A stretch of 64,000 nucleotides of DNA from VXNE01 sp965217825 (GCA_965217825.1 OZ244571.1:930001-994000), one strand, 5' to 3'; numbered from the stretch's first letter, positions 1-9,030 are shown. The notes: generated from the sequence alone by a model not told the origin. A program made the numbers and translations.

Positions 1-504
1 GAAGCCGCGTCGGTCGCGCCCGTTTCGCGCCGAGCCACGGCGCGAGTCAGCCAGCTTCTGGACGTAGTCGTCCCGCATGCCGTAACGGCGATAGAACTGC
101 ACGCCCTGCCAGTCGGTGCCGTACTGGCTGCTCGCGTTGCCGCCGAGGGCGAAAGAGCGGGCCTGGTAATACTCGGCGCGCGTCATGTAGAACGGGCAGC
201 GGAACTCGCTCGTGATCATGCCGGCTTGGCCGATGTGGTCCGGGTGCATGTGCGTGCAGATCACGCCCTTTACGGGGCGCCCACCGAGTTCGCTCGCGAA
301 CAGGTCGCGCCATAGCGATGCGGTTTCCTCGTTGCCGAGGCCCGTATCCACTACGTACCAACCGTCTCTGTCCTCGATCAGGTACAGATTGATGTGGTTC
401 AGCGACCCGCCCATGGGCATGGTGAGCCAACGCACGCCTTCAGCGACTTCGATGGTCGTTCCGCGGGTGGGATGCGCGGCGTATGGATAGGTGAGTTCGT
501 TCAC
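1..504 (-). CDS. MBL-fold metallo-hydrolase (partial, runs off left edge)
   Basis: The minus-strand frame opens with GTG at 504 and stays open to base 1, giving 168 codons with no stop, so the C-terminus lies outside the window. The metallo-beta-lactamase signature HMHPDH is at residues 85-90, preceded by the usual strand ending VVDTGLG (about 51-57), whose Asp is typical of the fold. These residues bind two metal ions in hydrolases such as glyoxalase II and lactonases. The following sequence (residues about 95-168) looks like a family with a long helical insertion after the metal site. It is divergent from the acyl-CoA dehydrogenase gene, with about 100 bases between them. The substrate cannot be told from the sequence. 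Confidence 0.85.
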   Translation of the reverse strand, partial: MNELTYPYAAHPTRGTTIEVAEGVRWLTMPMGGSLNHINLYLIEDRDGWYVVDTGLGNEETASLWRDLFASELGGRPVKGVICTHMHPDHIGQAGMITSEFRCPFYMTRAEYYQARSFALGGNASSQYGTDWQGVQFYRRYGMRDDYVQKLADSRRGSARNGRDRRGF

Positions 505-601
505 CGGCTGGATTATAGCCGTATAGCGAGAGCGCCCCGCGCGGTGTTTGGCGAAAGCTGGTACATTTCTCGCGTCGAAATCACGCTTGAGAACCGAACG
601 A

Positions 602-1858
602 ATGGGAATGAACGTGAAGCCGGTTCCGCACCTCGATGACGAGGTGAATGAAATCCGGCTCGCCACGGCGGAAATCGTCAATGAAGAAATCCTGCCGGTG
701 GAGGAGAAGCTTTGGGGTTATTCCTTTGACGGCTCCAAGGCGTCCAGGGAGTCCGTCCAGGAGGCCTCCGAACTGCGTCGGCAGATTCAGAACAATGTCA
801 AGGAGCGCAAGCTCTGGGCGCCGCATCTGCCACCGGAGTTCGGCGGCATGGGCCTGTCCTTCCTGCAGCACGCATTCATGAACGAAGTGCTCGCGTACAG
901 CCCAGGGGCGGCGTCGCTGTTCGGTGTCGTGGCGCCCAACTCCGGCAATCAGAAGATTCTCGTCAAGTACGGCTCGCCCGAGCAGCACAAGAAGTGGCTG
1001 ATTCCGTTGACCGAAGGCCGCATGCAATCGGGATTCTCGATGACGGAGCCGCACAACGCGGGTTCGGATCCGAGGTCGATCCAGACATGCGCGGTGCCCG
1101 ACGGCGACGAGTGGGTCATCAACGGCCACAAGTGGTTCACGTCCAACGGTCACGCGGCGGACTTCTACATCGTCATGTGCCGGACGTCAGACCCGGACGA
1201 CCCCGGCGGCGTAAACGACAAGATGACGCAGATCATCGTGCCGAAAAACACTCCGGGCGTGAACATCATTCGCGGCGTGCCGGTGTGGGGCAGGGCTTCG
1301 AGCCATTGCGAGATCAAGTACGAAAACGTGCGCGTGCCGAAGGAGAATCAACTCGGTCGCACAGGCACGGGCCACCAGGCGGCGCAGGATCGGCTCGGCG
1401 CCGGCCGCGTGTATCACTGCATGAATTCGGTTGGATCGATGTGGCGGACATTCGATCTGATGGTTGAGCGCATCACTACGCGCGTCGTTCACGGCGGCGA
1501 AAAGTTGGAAGAGAAGCAGTTCATGCAGGGCTTTATCGCCGACTCGTACATGGACATCCAGGCGTCGCGCCTGATGGTGGTCGACTGCGCCCACAAGATG
1601 GAAAGCGGCGCGGACCCGCGCACCGACATCTCGGCCATCAAGGTCTTTGTGCCCGCGGCGTACCATCGCGTCGTCGACCGCGCGATCCAGGTATTCGGCG
1701 CCAAGGGCGTATCGGCCGACCTGCCCCTGGCCGGGTTCTACACCGGCGCGCGCACGTTGCGCATCGCCGACGGGCCGGACGAGGTGCACAAGATTCTTAT
1801 CGCCAAGAACATCCTGCGCCGCTATCACGCGGGCGAGACGTGGGACTTCGGCAACTGA
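602..1858 (+). CDS. Acyl-CoA dehydrogenase family protein
   Basis: This is a flavoenzyme that would oxidise an acyl-CoA to the 2-enoyl-CoA. The frame is open from a TTG at 548, but ATG 602 (or 608) gives the usual N-terminus, so the start is set there (418 residues). The FAD/substrate signature MTEPHNAGSDP lies near residue 160, and the C-terminal signature RIADGPDEVH carries the candidate catalytic Glu394. The QVFGAKGVS motif before it is typical of the C-terminal helical bundle of the ACAD10/11-like branch, which acts on long or branched acyl groups. No electron-transfer flavoprotein genes are nearby. It fits the acyl-CoA gene set further right (CoA-transferase, enoyl-CoA hydratase). Confidence 0.93.
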   Translation: MGMNVKPVPHLDDEVNEIRLATAEIVNEEILPVEEKLWGYSFDGSKASRESVQEASELRRQIQNNVKERKLWAPHLPPEFGGMGLSFLQHAFMNEVLAYSPGAASLFGVVAPNSGNQKILVKYGSPEQHKKWLIPLTEGRMQSGFSMTEPHNAGSDPRSIQTCAVPDGDEWVINGHKWFTSNGHAADFYIVMCRTSDPDDPGGVNDKMTQIIVPKNTPGVNIIRGVPVWGRASSHCEIKYENVRVPKENQLGRTGTGHQAAQDRLGAGRVYHCMNSVGSMWRTFDLMVERITTRVVHGGEKLEEKQFMQGFIADSYMDIQASRLMVVDCAHKMESGADPRTDISAIKVFVPAAYHRVVDRAIQVFGAKGVSADLPLAGFYTGARTLRIADGPDEVHKILIAKNILRRYHAGETWDFGN

Positions 1859-1860
1859 GG

Positions 1861-2302
1861 TGGCCCTTGTCCAAGCGTTCCATGGAGCAGAAGATCTTGA
1901 TTCCGGATAGCGAACACAAGCACAACTTCCATTACGTGATCGACATGATGTCGACAGGTCTGTTCGACTTCATCGCGCATCCCGACCTGTTCGGTACCTT
2001 CCATGGACGACGCGCGGGGCCGGGCCACAGGCGGAGCCGAAGGCGACGGCTGTGGGGCACGCTACGCCGTTTGGGACCGGGGCACGGCCGCCTGTTCGCG
2101 GGATATCCTGAATGCGGCTCGCGCGTACGACGTCGGCATGGAAATCAACGCGCTCGGCATGCGCAAGCAAGCCCGACAGGATGATAGTTGGGCTTGGGCT
2201 GGGGCAAAACACGGCACCCGTTAGGGCGACGGATTTTGTGGCGTTGCGCGAAATGGACATTGCCGGACTGCGGGCGCGCCCCACCAGTCGCAAGGCGGCC
2301 TG
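1861..2302 (+). pseudogene. Decayed PHP-domain phosphoesterase (histidinol-phosphatase-like) relic
   Basis: This 560-base gap between two real genes is not empty. Three different forward frames each carry a piece of a PHP-domain phosphatase, in the correct order. The first (from about 1882) reads STGLFDFIAHPDLFGTF, the metal-binding HPDL segment. The second (about 2102-2165) reads DILNAARAYDVGMEINALG, matching the later strand with its conserved Glu-x-Asn. The third (about 2225-2302) reads ATDFVALREMDIAGLRAR, resembling the C-terminal helix. At least two frameshifts are needed to join them, and the N-terminal HxH metal site is missing. This is a dead gene, and I see no complete ORF here. Confidence 0.6.
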
Positions 2303-2424
2303 ATCGTAGCTGGCGCGCCTTGCCTCGCGCCCATGGCAAACCTTTTGCCCGTACGGGTGTTTGCCGCGCGCAGGATTCTGCTCGGCGCTAGAATCGCGAC
2401 TAGACGAATCAAGAGGACTTTGTA

Positions 2425-3915
2425 ATGGCTACTTCTGCATTGGCTGAAATCGTCAGTGGCGTTCGCTTGCGCGACCCCGCCTTGTTCCGGCAGCAGTGCT
2501 ACGTGGGAGGCGATTGGGTCGACGCCGACTCCGGCGCGGCTTTCGATGTAACCGACCCCGCCAGCGGGCAACCCATCGGGGTGGTGCCCGCGTTCGGCGC
2601 GGCCGAAACCCGGCGAGCCGTGGAAGCGGCCAACGCCGCGTATCCGGCTTGGCGCGCGCTGACCGCCAAAGAACGTTCAAGTGTGCTGCGTCGGTGGTAC
2701 GAGTTGATGTTGGAGCACCAGGAGGATCTTGCGATCATCATGACTGCGGAACAGGGCAAACCGATGGCGGAATCGCGGGGCGAGATTCTCTTCGGCGCTT
2801 CGTTCATCGAGTGGTTCGCGGAAGAGGCCAAGCGCGCCTACGGCGACGTGATTCCGACGCACCTCTCCGATCGCAGAATCGTCGTCACGAAGGAGCCGGT
2901 CGGGGTTGTGGCGAGCATCACGCCCTGGAATTTCCCCAACGCCATGATCACGCGCAAGGCCGGCCCCGCGCTGGCTGCAGGTTGCACAATAGTCGCGCGG
3001 CCCGCCTCGTCAACCCCATACTCTGCGCTCGCTCTTGGTGAACTGGCGCATCGCGCGGGGATTCCAGCAGGCGTCTTCAACGTGATTACCGGACCGTCTT
3101 CGGAGGTCGGCGGAGAACTGACGGCGAATCCCATCGTGCGCAAACTGTCCTTCACGGGGTCCACGGCAGTGGGGAAGATCCTTCTCGCGCAGTGCTCGGC
3201 GACGGTCAAGAAGGTTTCGATGGAGCTCGGCGGCAACGCGCCCTTCATCGTTTTCGACGATGCCGACATCGATGCGGCCGTGGAAGGAGCGATGGCCTCC
3301 AAGTACCGCAATACCGGGCAGACGTGCGTGTGCGCGAACCGCTTTCTCGTCCAGGAGGGCGTGCATGACGAGTTCACGCAGAAGTTGGCGGAGGCGACCG
3401 GCAGCCTCCGGGTGGGACCGGGCCTTTCAGGCGCGACCGACCAGGGACCGTTGATCGACATGGCCGCAGTGGAAAAGGTCGAAGAGCATATACGGGATGC
3501 CGTGGATGGCGGCGGCACCGTCGTCGCCGGGGGCGAACGCCACGCACTCGGTGGCACCTTCTTTGAGCCGACGGTGATCACCGGCGTGACACCGGCCATG
3601 AAGGTGGCGCGGGAGGAAACTTTTGGACCGGTCGCCCCGGTGTTCCGATTCCAGACAGAGGACGAGGCGGTCGCCCTCGCGAATGCGACGGAGTTCGGTC
3701 TGGCGGCCTACTTCTATAGCCGCGACATCGGCCGCATCTGGCGGGTCGGCGAGGCGCTCGAGTACGGTATTGTCGGAATCAACGTGGGAATCATCTCCAC
3801 CGAAGTGGCGCCGTTCGGGGGCGTCAAGGAATCCGGTATCGGCCGCGAGGGCTCGTACTACGGCCTCGACGAATTCCTGGAGGTCAAGTACATGTGCATG
3901 GGCGGCATCGACTAG
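2425..3915 (+). CDS. gabD: Succinate-semialdehyde dehydrogenase (NAD(P)+)
   Basis: It would oxidise succinate semialdehyde to succinate, the last step of 4-aminobutyrate breakdown. The 496 residues match the GabD branch of the aldehyde dehydrogenases along their length. The catalytic Cys301 is in GQTCVCANR, the general base Glu267 in MELGGNAPF, and the oxyanion Asn in ITPWNFPNAM. The lysine of the usual KPA motif that contacts the cofactor 2'-phosphate is replaced by Arg192 (VARPASSTP), so the cofactor choice may differ. An AGAGGAC ribosome-binding site precedes ATG 2425. No gabT aminotransferase is in the window, so the semialdehyde may come from another route. Confidence 0.93.
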   Translation: MATSALAEIVSGVRLRDPALFRQQCYVGGDWVDADSGAAFDVTDPASGQPIGVVPAFGAAETRRAVEAANAAYPAWRALTAKERSSVLRRWYELMLEHQEDLAIIMTAEQGKPMAESRGEILFGASFIEWFAEEAKRAYGDVIPTHLSDRRIVVTKEPVGVVASITPWNFPNAMITRKAGPALAAGCTIVARPASSTPYSALALGELAHRAGIPAGVFNVITGPSSEVGGELTANPIVRKLSFTGSTAVGKILLAQCSATVKKVSMELGGNAPFIVFDDADIDAAVEGAMASKYRNTGQTCVCANRFLVQEGVHDEFTQKLAEATGSLRVGPGLSGATDQGPLIDMAAVEKVEEHIRDAVDGGGTVVAGGERHALGGTFFEPTVITGVTPAMKVAREETFGPVAPVFRFQTEDEAVALANATEFGLAAYFYSRDIGRIWRVGEALEYGIVGINVGIISTEVAPFGGVKESGIGREGSYYGLDEFLEVKYMCMGGID

Positions 3916-4020
3916 GCAGCGAAACGACACATTCAGCCTCGGCGCGATGGCGTCGGGGGGCCGTGCGCGAAGGAACTCGGACGCACCTTGGTGTTGGTGG
4001 GCGTTCTATAGGGAGGTGCC

Positions 4021-4746
4021 ATGAACTCGACCGTCACGATCATTCCGATCATCAATCTCCTGATCGGATTCGCGCCGGTAGCGTTGTTGCTCGTGGTCAT
4101 GCGCGCGTGGTCGCTGGATGCCGGCCACGCGATCTATGCGAACCTGCGTATGCTCGCGCAACTGCTCCTCATCGGCTATGTCCTGACATGGGTGGTCGAG
4201 GCCGAGGAGCCGTGGATCGTGGTCGCCATCGTGGCGTTCATGATCGCGATGTCCGCCTGGATCGCGATTCGGCCGCTCTCCGATCGCGGAGCGGTGCCCT
4301 ATGCGACCGTGCTGATCGGAATAGGCGTCACGGGCATTGGCGTTCTGCTGCTGGTGACGCAGGTCATACTTGATCTTCCGACATGGTACGAACCGCGTTT
4401 CGTCGTTCCGTTGGCGGGGATGGTGTTCGCGAACAGCATGAACACGATCAGCATAGCGGGGGAGCGGTATCAGACGGAGCGCGGTCGCGGCGAGACCTAC
4501 CCCGCTGCGAGAAAGGCGGCAATGAACGCAGCGCTAATCCCTCAGATCAACTCGCTGCTGGCGGTGGGTCTCGTCTCGCTGCCGGGCATGATGACCGGAC
4601 AGGTTCTATCGGGTATCGACCCGCTTGTCGCGGCGCGCTACCAGATCATGGTGATGTGCATGATCTTCTCTACCGCCGGCCTGGCCGGGGCCCTGTACCT
4701 GGTGCTAAGGCGGTTCGCGACCGAGCGTTATTCGAGCGCGCCTTGA
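4021..4746 (+). CDS. fetB: FetB-like (UPF0014) ABC transporter permease
   Basis: This is an inner-membrane permease of the family that includes the E. coli iron exporter subunit FetB. It has 241 residues (the E. coli protein is slightly longer) with about six or seven hydrophobic segments. The family signatures are clear: SLPGMMTGQVLSGIDPL (about residues 182-198), followed by YQIMVMCMIFSTAGLAG. A strong GGGAGG site precedes ATG 4021. In the best-known members it pairs with the ATPase FetA encoded next door. Here the upstream neighbour is an aldehyde dehydrogenase and the downstream one a gene relic, so no ATPase is seen. Either it borrows one encoded elsewhere or the pair has been broken. 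Confidence 0.85.
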   Translation: MNSTVTIIPIINLLIGFAPVALLLVVMRAWSLDAGHAIYANLRMLAQLLLIGYVLTWVVEAEEPWIVVAIVAFMIAMSAWIAIRPLSDRGAVPYATVLIGIGVTGIGVLLLVTQVILDLPTWYEPRFVVPLAGMVFANSMNTISIAGERYQTERGRGETYPAARKAAMNAALIPQINSLLAVGLVSLPGMMTGQVLSGIDPLVAARYQIMVMCMIFSTAGLAGALYLVLRRFATERYSSAP

Positions 4747-4764
4747 CAGTCCAGGTGGAACTAT

Positions 4765-4902
4765 CTACTCGACTTCGTTCAGTTGCCCGGTATTCACATC
4801 GTAGACAAAGCCGCGAATCTTGTCTTTGACCGGAACGAAGGGATTGGCCCGGATGCGGCGGATGCTTTGGCGCACGTCTTCCTCCGCACGTTGCGATATC
4901 AT
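4765..4902 (-). pseudogene. C-terminal remnant of a beta-carbonic anhydrase
   Basis: On the minus strand, an open stretch from about 4902 to the stop at 4765 encodes 45 residues. They read as the end of a beta-carbonic anhydrase of the mycobacterial Rv1284 type: an EEDVRQSIRRIRANPFVP helix, then RGFVYDVNTGQLNEVE and a stop. The zinc-binding Cys/His residues of such enzymes lie well upstream of this segment and are absent, because the upstream side is occupied by the CoA-transferase gene on the other strand. It is therefore a leftover 3' end and not a working enzyme. It is too short to be called by ordinary gene finders. Confidence 0.6.
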
Positions 4903-4932
4903 GCTCGAGGTAATGGGGAGGCGGACTGACGG

Positions 4933-7293
4933 ATGAGCGGACCACTACAGGGCATCGCGGTCGTAGACCTGGGCCTCGGCCCGGTGACGGGGCTCGCGAC
5001 CATGGTGCTTGCGGATTTCGGCGCCGAAGTCATCAAGGTGGAACCGCTCGGCGGGGATCCGTACCGCGCCATGCCGTCGTCGAAAACCTGGCTGCGCGGC
5101 AAGTCAACGCTTGAAGTCGACTTCGACCATCCCCAAGCGCTGGACAACCTGCGTTCGCTCATCGTCGACGCCGCAGATGCGGTGGTGACGACGTTGGATC
5201 GGGCGCGTCGGGAGGCCCTCGGTCTCGACTACGCCAGTTTGTCGGCAACGCGGCCCGATCTCGTGTACGGCGTCGTGTCGGGATTTGGCGAGGACGGTCC
5301 CTACAAGGACTATGCGGCCGTTGAGGCGGTGGTGGCGGCCAAGTTCGGTCGGATGATGAGCCTGGAAGGCATCGCGCGTCGGCGGGGTCCTTGCTACGCG
5401 GCGCTGCAGGTCGCGACCCACGCCGCATCGCAAGGGGTCGCGACGGCGGTGCTTGCAAGCCTGCACGCGCGGCGGGCGTCGGGCGGTGGCTTCGCCTTCG
5501 ATACTTCGCTGATGCGCGGCCTGCTGCCTTACGACGTGAACGGCGTGCAAGTGACGCATTTGCGCGAGCGCGGCATCCTGCCAACGCCCGAAACTGCGAC
5601 GGATCCGGTGGCCGTCATGCCGCGCATCTACTACCACAGCGCGCGCACGAAGGATGGTCGCTGGATCCAATTGGGCAATCTGCTGCCGCACCTGCATGAG
5701 AACTTTCTCGCCGTCGCGGGTATCGAGACACCGGGCGGCCGTACGCCCAGCGACGGTTCGCCCGAACTCGAAGACTTCCGAAACCGAATGCTGAGGAGGA
5801 TCGAGTCGGCCAGTCTTGACGAGTGGATGGAGAAGTTTGTTCGTCACGGTGGGGTGGCGGCGCACCCCTATCAAACGACGCAGGCCGCACTCGCGGATCC
5901 GGATATCATCGCCAACGGCCACGTTGTAACCGTCGATGGGGCTGTGCAACTCGGCCCGATCGCGGAACTGATGGAGACACCGGCGCGAATCGGCGGTACC
6001 CCGAAGCGGATCGATTTCGCCCGTGCGTCCGAACTGTTCCGCGCACAGTCGCGCGCCGCCGACGGCGTAAGAGGCGGCGCTTCCAAAGGCGGCAGTCACC
6101 GGGCAAATGCGACACCTGCGCCGAAACGGCCTCTTGAAGGCGTGACCGTGATCGAAGCGGCAACCATTATCGCAGCGCCGCTCGGTGCCTCGACGCTGGC
6201 GGACCTTGGAGCGCGGGTGATCAAATTCGAACCCATCGGCGGCGATCCGTTTCGGGAAATGATGGTCGGCATGGGTGCGGCGCGATGCAACACCGGCAAG
6301 GAAAGTATCTGTCTCGATCTGAAGTCGCCAAGGGCGCGGTCGATCGCTTTGAGACTCGTAGAAAAGGCCGACATCCTGATTCACAACTACCGTCCGGGGG
6401 TGCCGGAGAGGCTGGGCCTCGACTATGACACCCTCGCGCACGTCAATCCGCGCCTTGTCTACCTCTCCGCGAACGGATACGGCCGGAACGGTCCCGGGGC
6501 GAGGCGTCCGTCCACGCATCCGATACCGGGGGCGGCATTGGGCGGAGCTGCCTGGCAGATGGGGGGCTTGCCGACGGACGGACCGCTCGATCTCGACGAG
6601 GTACGGGAGGTGGCCCGCTCGCTGTTCAGAGCGAATGATGTCAATCCGGACCCGAACACATCCGTGGTTGTGGCGACGACCGCCGCGCTCGGTCTCCTGG
6701 CGCGCGACATGACGGGCAAGGGACAGCAGATTTTTGTCGACATGTTCGGTGCTAACGCGTATGCGAATTGGGACGACTTTATCTCCTATCCAGGCAAGCC
6801 GGAACGGCCGGCGGTGGACAAGGAGATTCTTGGCCTGGGGCCATGGTGCCGCTTGTACGAGTGCAAGTCCGGCTGGGTATTTCTTTACGCGGAGGACGAC
6901 GATGCTCGCGCGCGGCTTGGGGCGAACGACGAAGCGGCGTTGGAAGCAAAGTTCCGGACAGACGATGCGGATGCCTGGGAAGCACGCCTCAATGGCGACG
7001 GTATCGCCTGCGTGCGCGCCGATGCGCACTGGCCAGCGCAGTTCCTGCTACGCGATCCGCACGCGCGTGCCGAGGAACTGGTCGTGACCGCAGAGCACGT
7101 GGAGTGGGGCGAATACAAGCGTCAGGGACCGTTGGTACGGTTCGAACGGGGCGCGCGCTATCCGGGCGCCTGTCTCGCTGGCGAACACAGCGTGAAGCTC
7201 CTGGAAGAACTGGGCTATGACACTGGGACCATCGGCGGTTTGTTGGAAAACGGAGTTATCGCGCAGTACGAATCGCCGTGCCGTGGGTCGTAA
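4933..7293 (+). CDS. Fused double CaiB/BaiF (class III) CoA-transferase
   Basis: The 786 residues contain two complete class III CoA-transferase domains in a row, about 1-375 and 400-786, joined by a linker rich in Ala, Gly and Ser. Each starts with the family opening (PLQGIAVVDLGLG and PLEGVTVIEAATI) and the LADFGAEVIKVEP-type strand. The catalytic aspartate that forms the acyl-anhydride intermediate is probably Asp190 in the first (FDTSLMRG) and Asp603 in the second (FVDMFGANAY). Family members move CoA between carboxylic acids, and most single-domain members form interlocked dimers; a fusion could build that dimer from one chain. The second half is more divergent near its catalytic region. 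It sits in the acyl-CoA gene block. Confidence 0.92.
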   Translation: MSGPLQGIAVVDLGLGPVTGLATMVLADFGAEVIKVEPLGGDPYRAMPSSKTWLRGKSTLEVDFDHPQALDNLRSLIVDAADAVVTTLDRARREALGLDYASLSATRPDLVYGVVSGFGEDGPYKDYAAVEAVVAAKFGRMMSLEGIARRRGPCYAALQVATHAASQGVATAVLASLHARRASGGGFAFDTSLMRGLLPYDVNGVQVTHLRERGILPTPETATDPVAVMPRIYYHSARTKDGRWIQLGNLLPHLHENFLAVAGIETPGGRTPSDGSPELEDFRNRMLRRIESASLDEWMEKFVRHGGVAAHPYQTTQAALADPDIIANGHVVTVDGAVQLGPIAELMETPARIGGTPKRIDFARASELFRAQSRAADGVRGGASKGGSHRANATPAPKRPLEGVTVIEAATIIAAPLGASTLADLGARVIKFEPIGGDPFREMMVGMGAARCNTGKESICLDLKSPRARSIALRLVEKADILIHNYRPGVPERLGLDYDTLAHVNPRLVYLSANGYGRNGPGARRPSTHPIPGAALGGAAWQMGGLPTDGPLDLDEVREVARSLFRANDVNPDPNTSVVVATTAALGLLARDMTGKGQQIFVDMFGANAYANWDDFISYPGKPERPAVDKEILGLGPWCRLYECKSGWVFLYAEDDDARARLGANDEAALEAKFRTDDADAWEARLNGDGIACVRADAHWPAQFLLRDPHARAEELVVTAEHVEWGEYKRQGPLVRFERGARYPGACLAGEHSVKLLEELGYDTGTIGGLLENGVIAQYESPCRGS

Positions 7294-7367
7294 GGTCCGC
7301 ACCAGCTTCCCGCGGACGCGCAAATCTTGATATAAAAGAGGCGCTTCAATTACGGGAGGATAAAACC

Positions 7368-8324
7368 ATGGTCACGAGCGTCTTCATACCGAAGGAATAC
7401 GCAGGACCAGCTTCAGAGTTGCCGCAAAGAACCGTCATGGACAATCAGAAGTTCGGGAAGGGCGACGCTGAATTGGATAGGAAACTTTCAGCAATTCGCC
7501 AACGCCGCTCGAACGCATTGATGGACGCGGTTGCTCGCTTTGTCGAGGATCCGAACCAGAAAGAACTCGTCAACCTGGGTCGTGGCCCCGGGAATCCGGA
7601 GATACCGCCGGCGACGCCCGAGCAGCTCGAGAAGCTCATCGCAATGGGCGCCGGGACGCAAGGTATCTTCACCGCACATGAGCCGGCGGATCTGGACGTC
7701 TACCGCTCATTCCTGCCGCCGCCGTTGGAGATGCCGGAGAAACCGATGGTGGGCACCACGCTGCTTGACATGAACAGGGAGGCCAGCGACCTGACGCGTT
7801 TTCAGGAAGGCCGGATCACGGTCAAGGCCCTGTGCCCCGATGGCATCGAATCCTGGTTGTTGTTGAGCGCCCCGGTGCCGACCCTGTACCACACCCGTGA
7901 GGGTGTCGTCTGGGGCTGGCCCAAGTACGTGGCCGATCAAATCGACTTCACGCCGCGAAGGGCCGAGGCCAGGTACGCAGGTAGTGTTCGCTACTCACTT
8001 GATTTCACTCCCGGTCCCGTGGAAGACGAAGCCGCTTTGCGGGCCTTGGGAAGGGTCGAAGGGGGTAGTTCGATATCGTGGCACTGGATACAGGGCGGCG
8101 CGGTTCTTACCAGGGGTACCGGTAGGGGCGGAGGTGCGTCCAGGGAACTTGCTTGGGAGGCCGGTATGGTCAAGGTCCATATCAGGCCAGAGGATCCCTG
8201 GTCGAAACTGATACCAGAGGATGCTACGGCTCCCGGCTTTTATGCGCGGTGGATCGGCGGCGGGGGTGACGCAGTGCGGCAGAAGATCTGTACCGTACGT
8301 GGAGGCGAGATCATTTACCCCTGA
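7368..8324 (+). CDS. Acetoacetate decarboxylase-like family protein
   Basis: ATG 7368 is preceded by a good GGGAGGA site; earlier codons in the frame are upstream of any ribosome-binding site. The 318-residue protein has an extended N-terminus (about 100 residues) and then the acetoacetate-decarboxylase fold: YRSFLPPPLEMP, a central SAPVPTLYHTREGVVWGWPK and C-terminal strands. The Schiff-base lysine of true decarboxylases aligns with Lys186 in GWPK. In the classical enzyme a second lysine follows and lowers its pKa; here a Tyr follows. Other members of this superfamily do aldol or hydratase-type chemistry on keto acids, so the reaction may not be decarboxylation. It lies just behind the CoA-transferase, probably in the same transcript. 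Confidence 0.8.
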   Translation: MVTSVFIPKEYAGPASELPQRTVMDNQKFGKGDAELDRKLSAIRQRRSNALMDAVARFVEDPNQKELVNLGRGPGNPEIPPATPEQLEKLIAMGAGTQGIFTAHEPADLDVYRSFLPPPLEMPEKPMVGTTLLDMNREASDLTRFQEGRITVKALCPDGIESWLLLSAPVPTLYHTREGVVWGWPKYVADQIDFTPRRAEARYAGSVRYSLDFTPGPVEDEAALRALGRVEGGSSISWHWIQGGAVLTRGTGRGGGASRELAWEAGMVKVHIRPEDPWSKLIPEDATAPGFYARWIGGGGDAVRQKICTVRGGEIIYP

Positions 8325-8418
8325 GCCAAGGAATCCACTGCTCGGACAAAAGATAAGGGACTGAGGCGCCGCTTGTAGGAGCGCGTAGTCGCCGCGCCGT
8401 GCGTCGTAAAGAACATTC

Positions 8419-9012
8419 GTGAAGTTCAGACTCGCCGCCGGCGCGGCCGTCGTGCTCATTTTCGCGGCGGGCATCTACCTGATGCGACCGGCTCCGCTCG
8501 GGCCGCCTCGGGAAGCCGACATCATGGCGAGCCTCTTCGCCGGGTTCGTGTTGCCGATGGGCGATGTGGTTGTCCTCAGCCGACCTTCGGACTGCCGAAC
8601 GGAGGGCCTCATGAAGGAGGCGGTTCCCGCAGCGTTGTTCGAACAGTTCCTGGCGGCGAACAGTGGCGACGAGGGTTTCGACTTCTCCCATTTCTCCGAC
8701 CGGGTGCATTTCGTCGATGACCCGGATGCGTCGCCATGGAGCCTGCGCGCGGAGTTCAAAGCTCCCGTGGTTTCGATATCGCGCGCCGGATATCGCAACG
8801 AAGATGCCCTCGTGTGCGTGGAAGTTTTCGCGACCGAAGAACGGGCATTCTTCGTGTTGCTCGACCGGGGTCACGAGGGTTGGCGCACCGCTCGGGAGAT
8901 GACCGCCTGGCGTGCGCCGAGATCAGAGGCATTGGATTCGGCGGAGACCGACGAAGAACCGTTGTTTGCGCCGAGGCCTTCCCAGATTGATCGCGGGGCC
9001 ATTGGCAACTGA
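8419..9012 (+). CDS. Hypothetical single-pass membrane-anchored protein
   Basis: A GTG at 8419 opens a 197-codon frame whose product starts KFRLAAGAAVVLIFAAGIYLM, a charged start followed by one hydrophobic segment (about residues 5-22). The rest is soluble and mildly acidic, so it should be anchored in the inner membrane facing the periplasm or be exported. Two cysteines (about 59 and 133) could form a disulfide. I recognise no family. The ribosome-binding site is weak. It sits between the decarboxylase-like gene and a convergent enoyl-CoA hydratase gene. Confidence 0.6.
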   Translation: MKFRLAAGAAVVLIFAAGIYLMRPAPLGPPREADIMASLFAGFVLPMGDVVVLSRPSDCRTEGLMKEAVPAALFEQFLAANSGDEGFDFSHFSDRVHFVDDPDASPWSLRAEFKAPVVSISRAGYRNEDALVCVEVFATEERAFFVLLDRGHEGWRTAREMTAWRAPRSEALDSAETDEEPLFAPRPSQIDRGAIGN

Positions 9013-9030
9013 CCCCGCGCTCTGCCCTGC

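Noticed and set aside
5104..7029. Long open frame antisense to the CoA-transferase gene
   Set aside because: It is a mirror frame of GC-rich coding DNA: the translation is Arg/His-rich with no domain, and the plus-strand gene covers the same bases with clear motifs.
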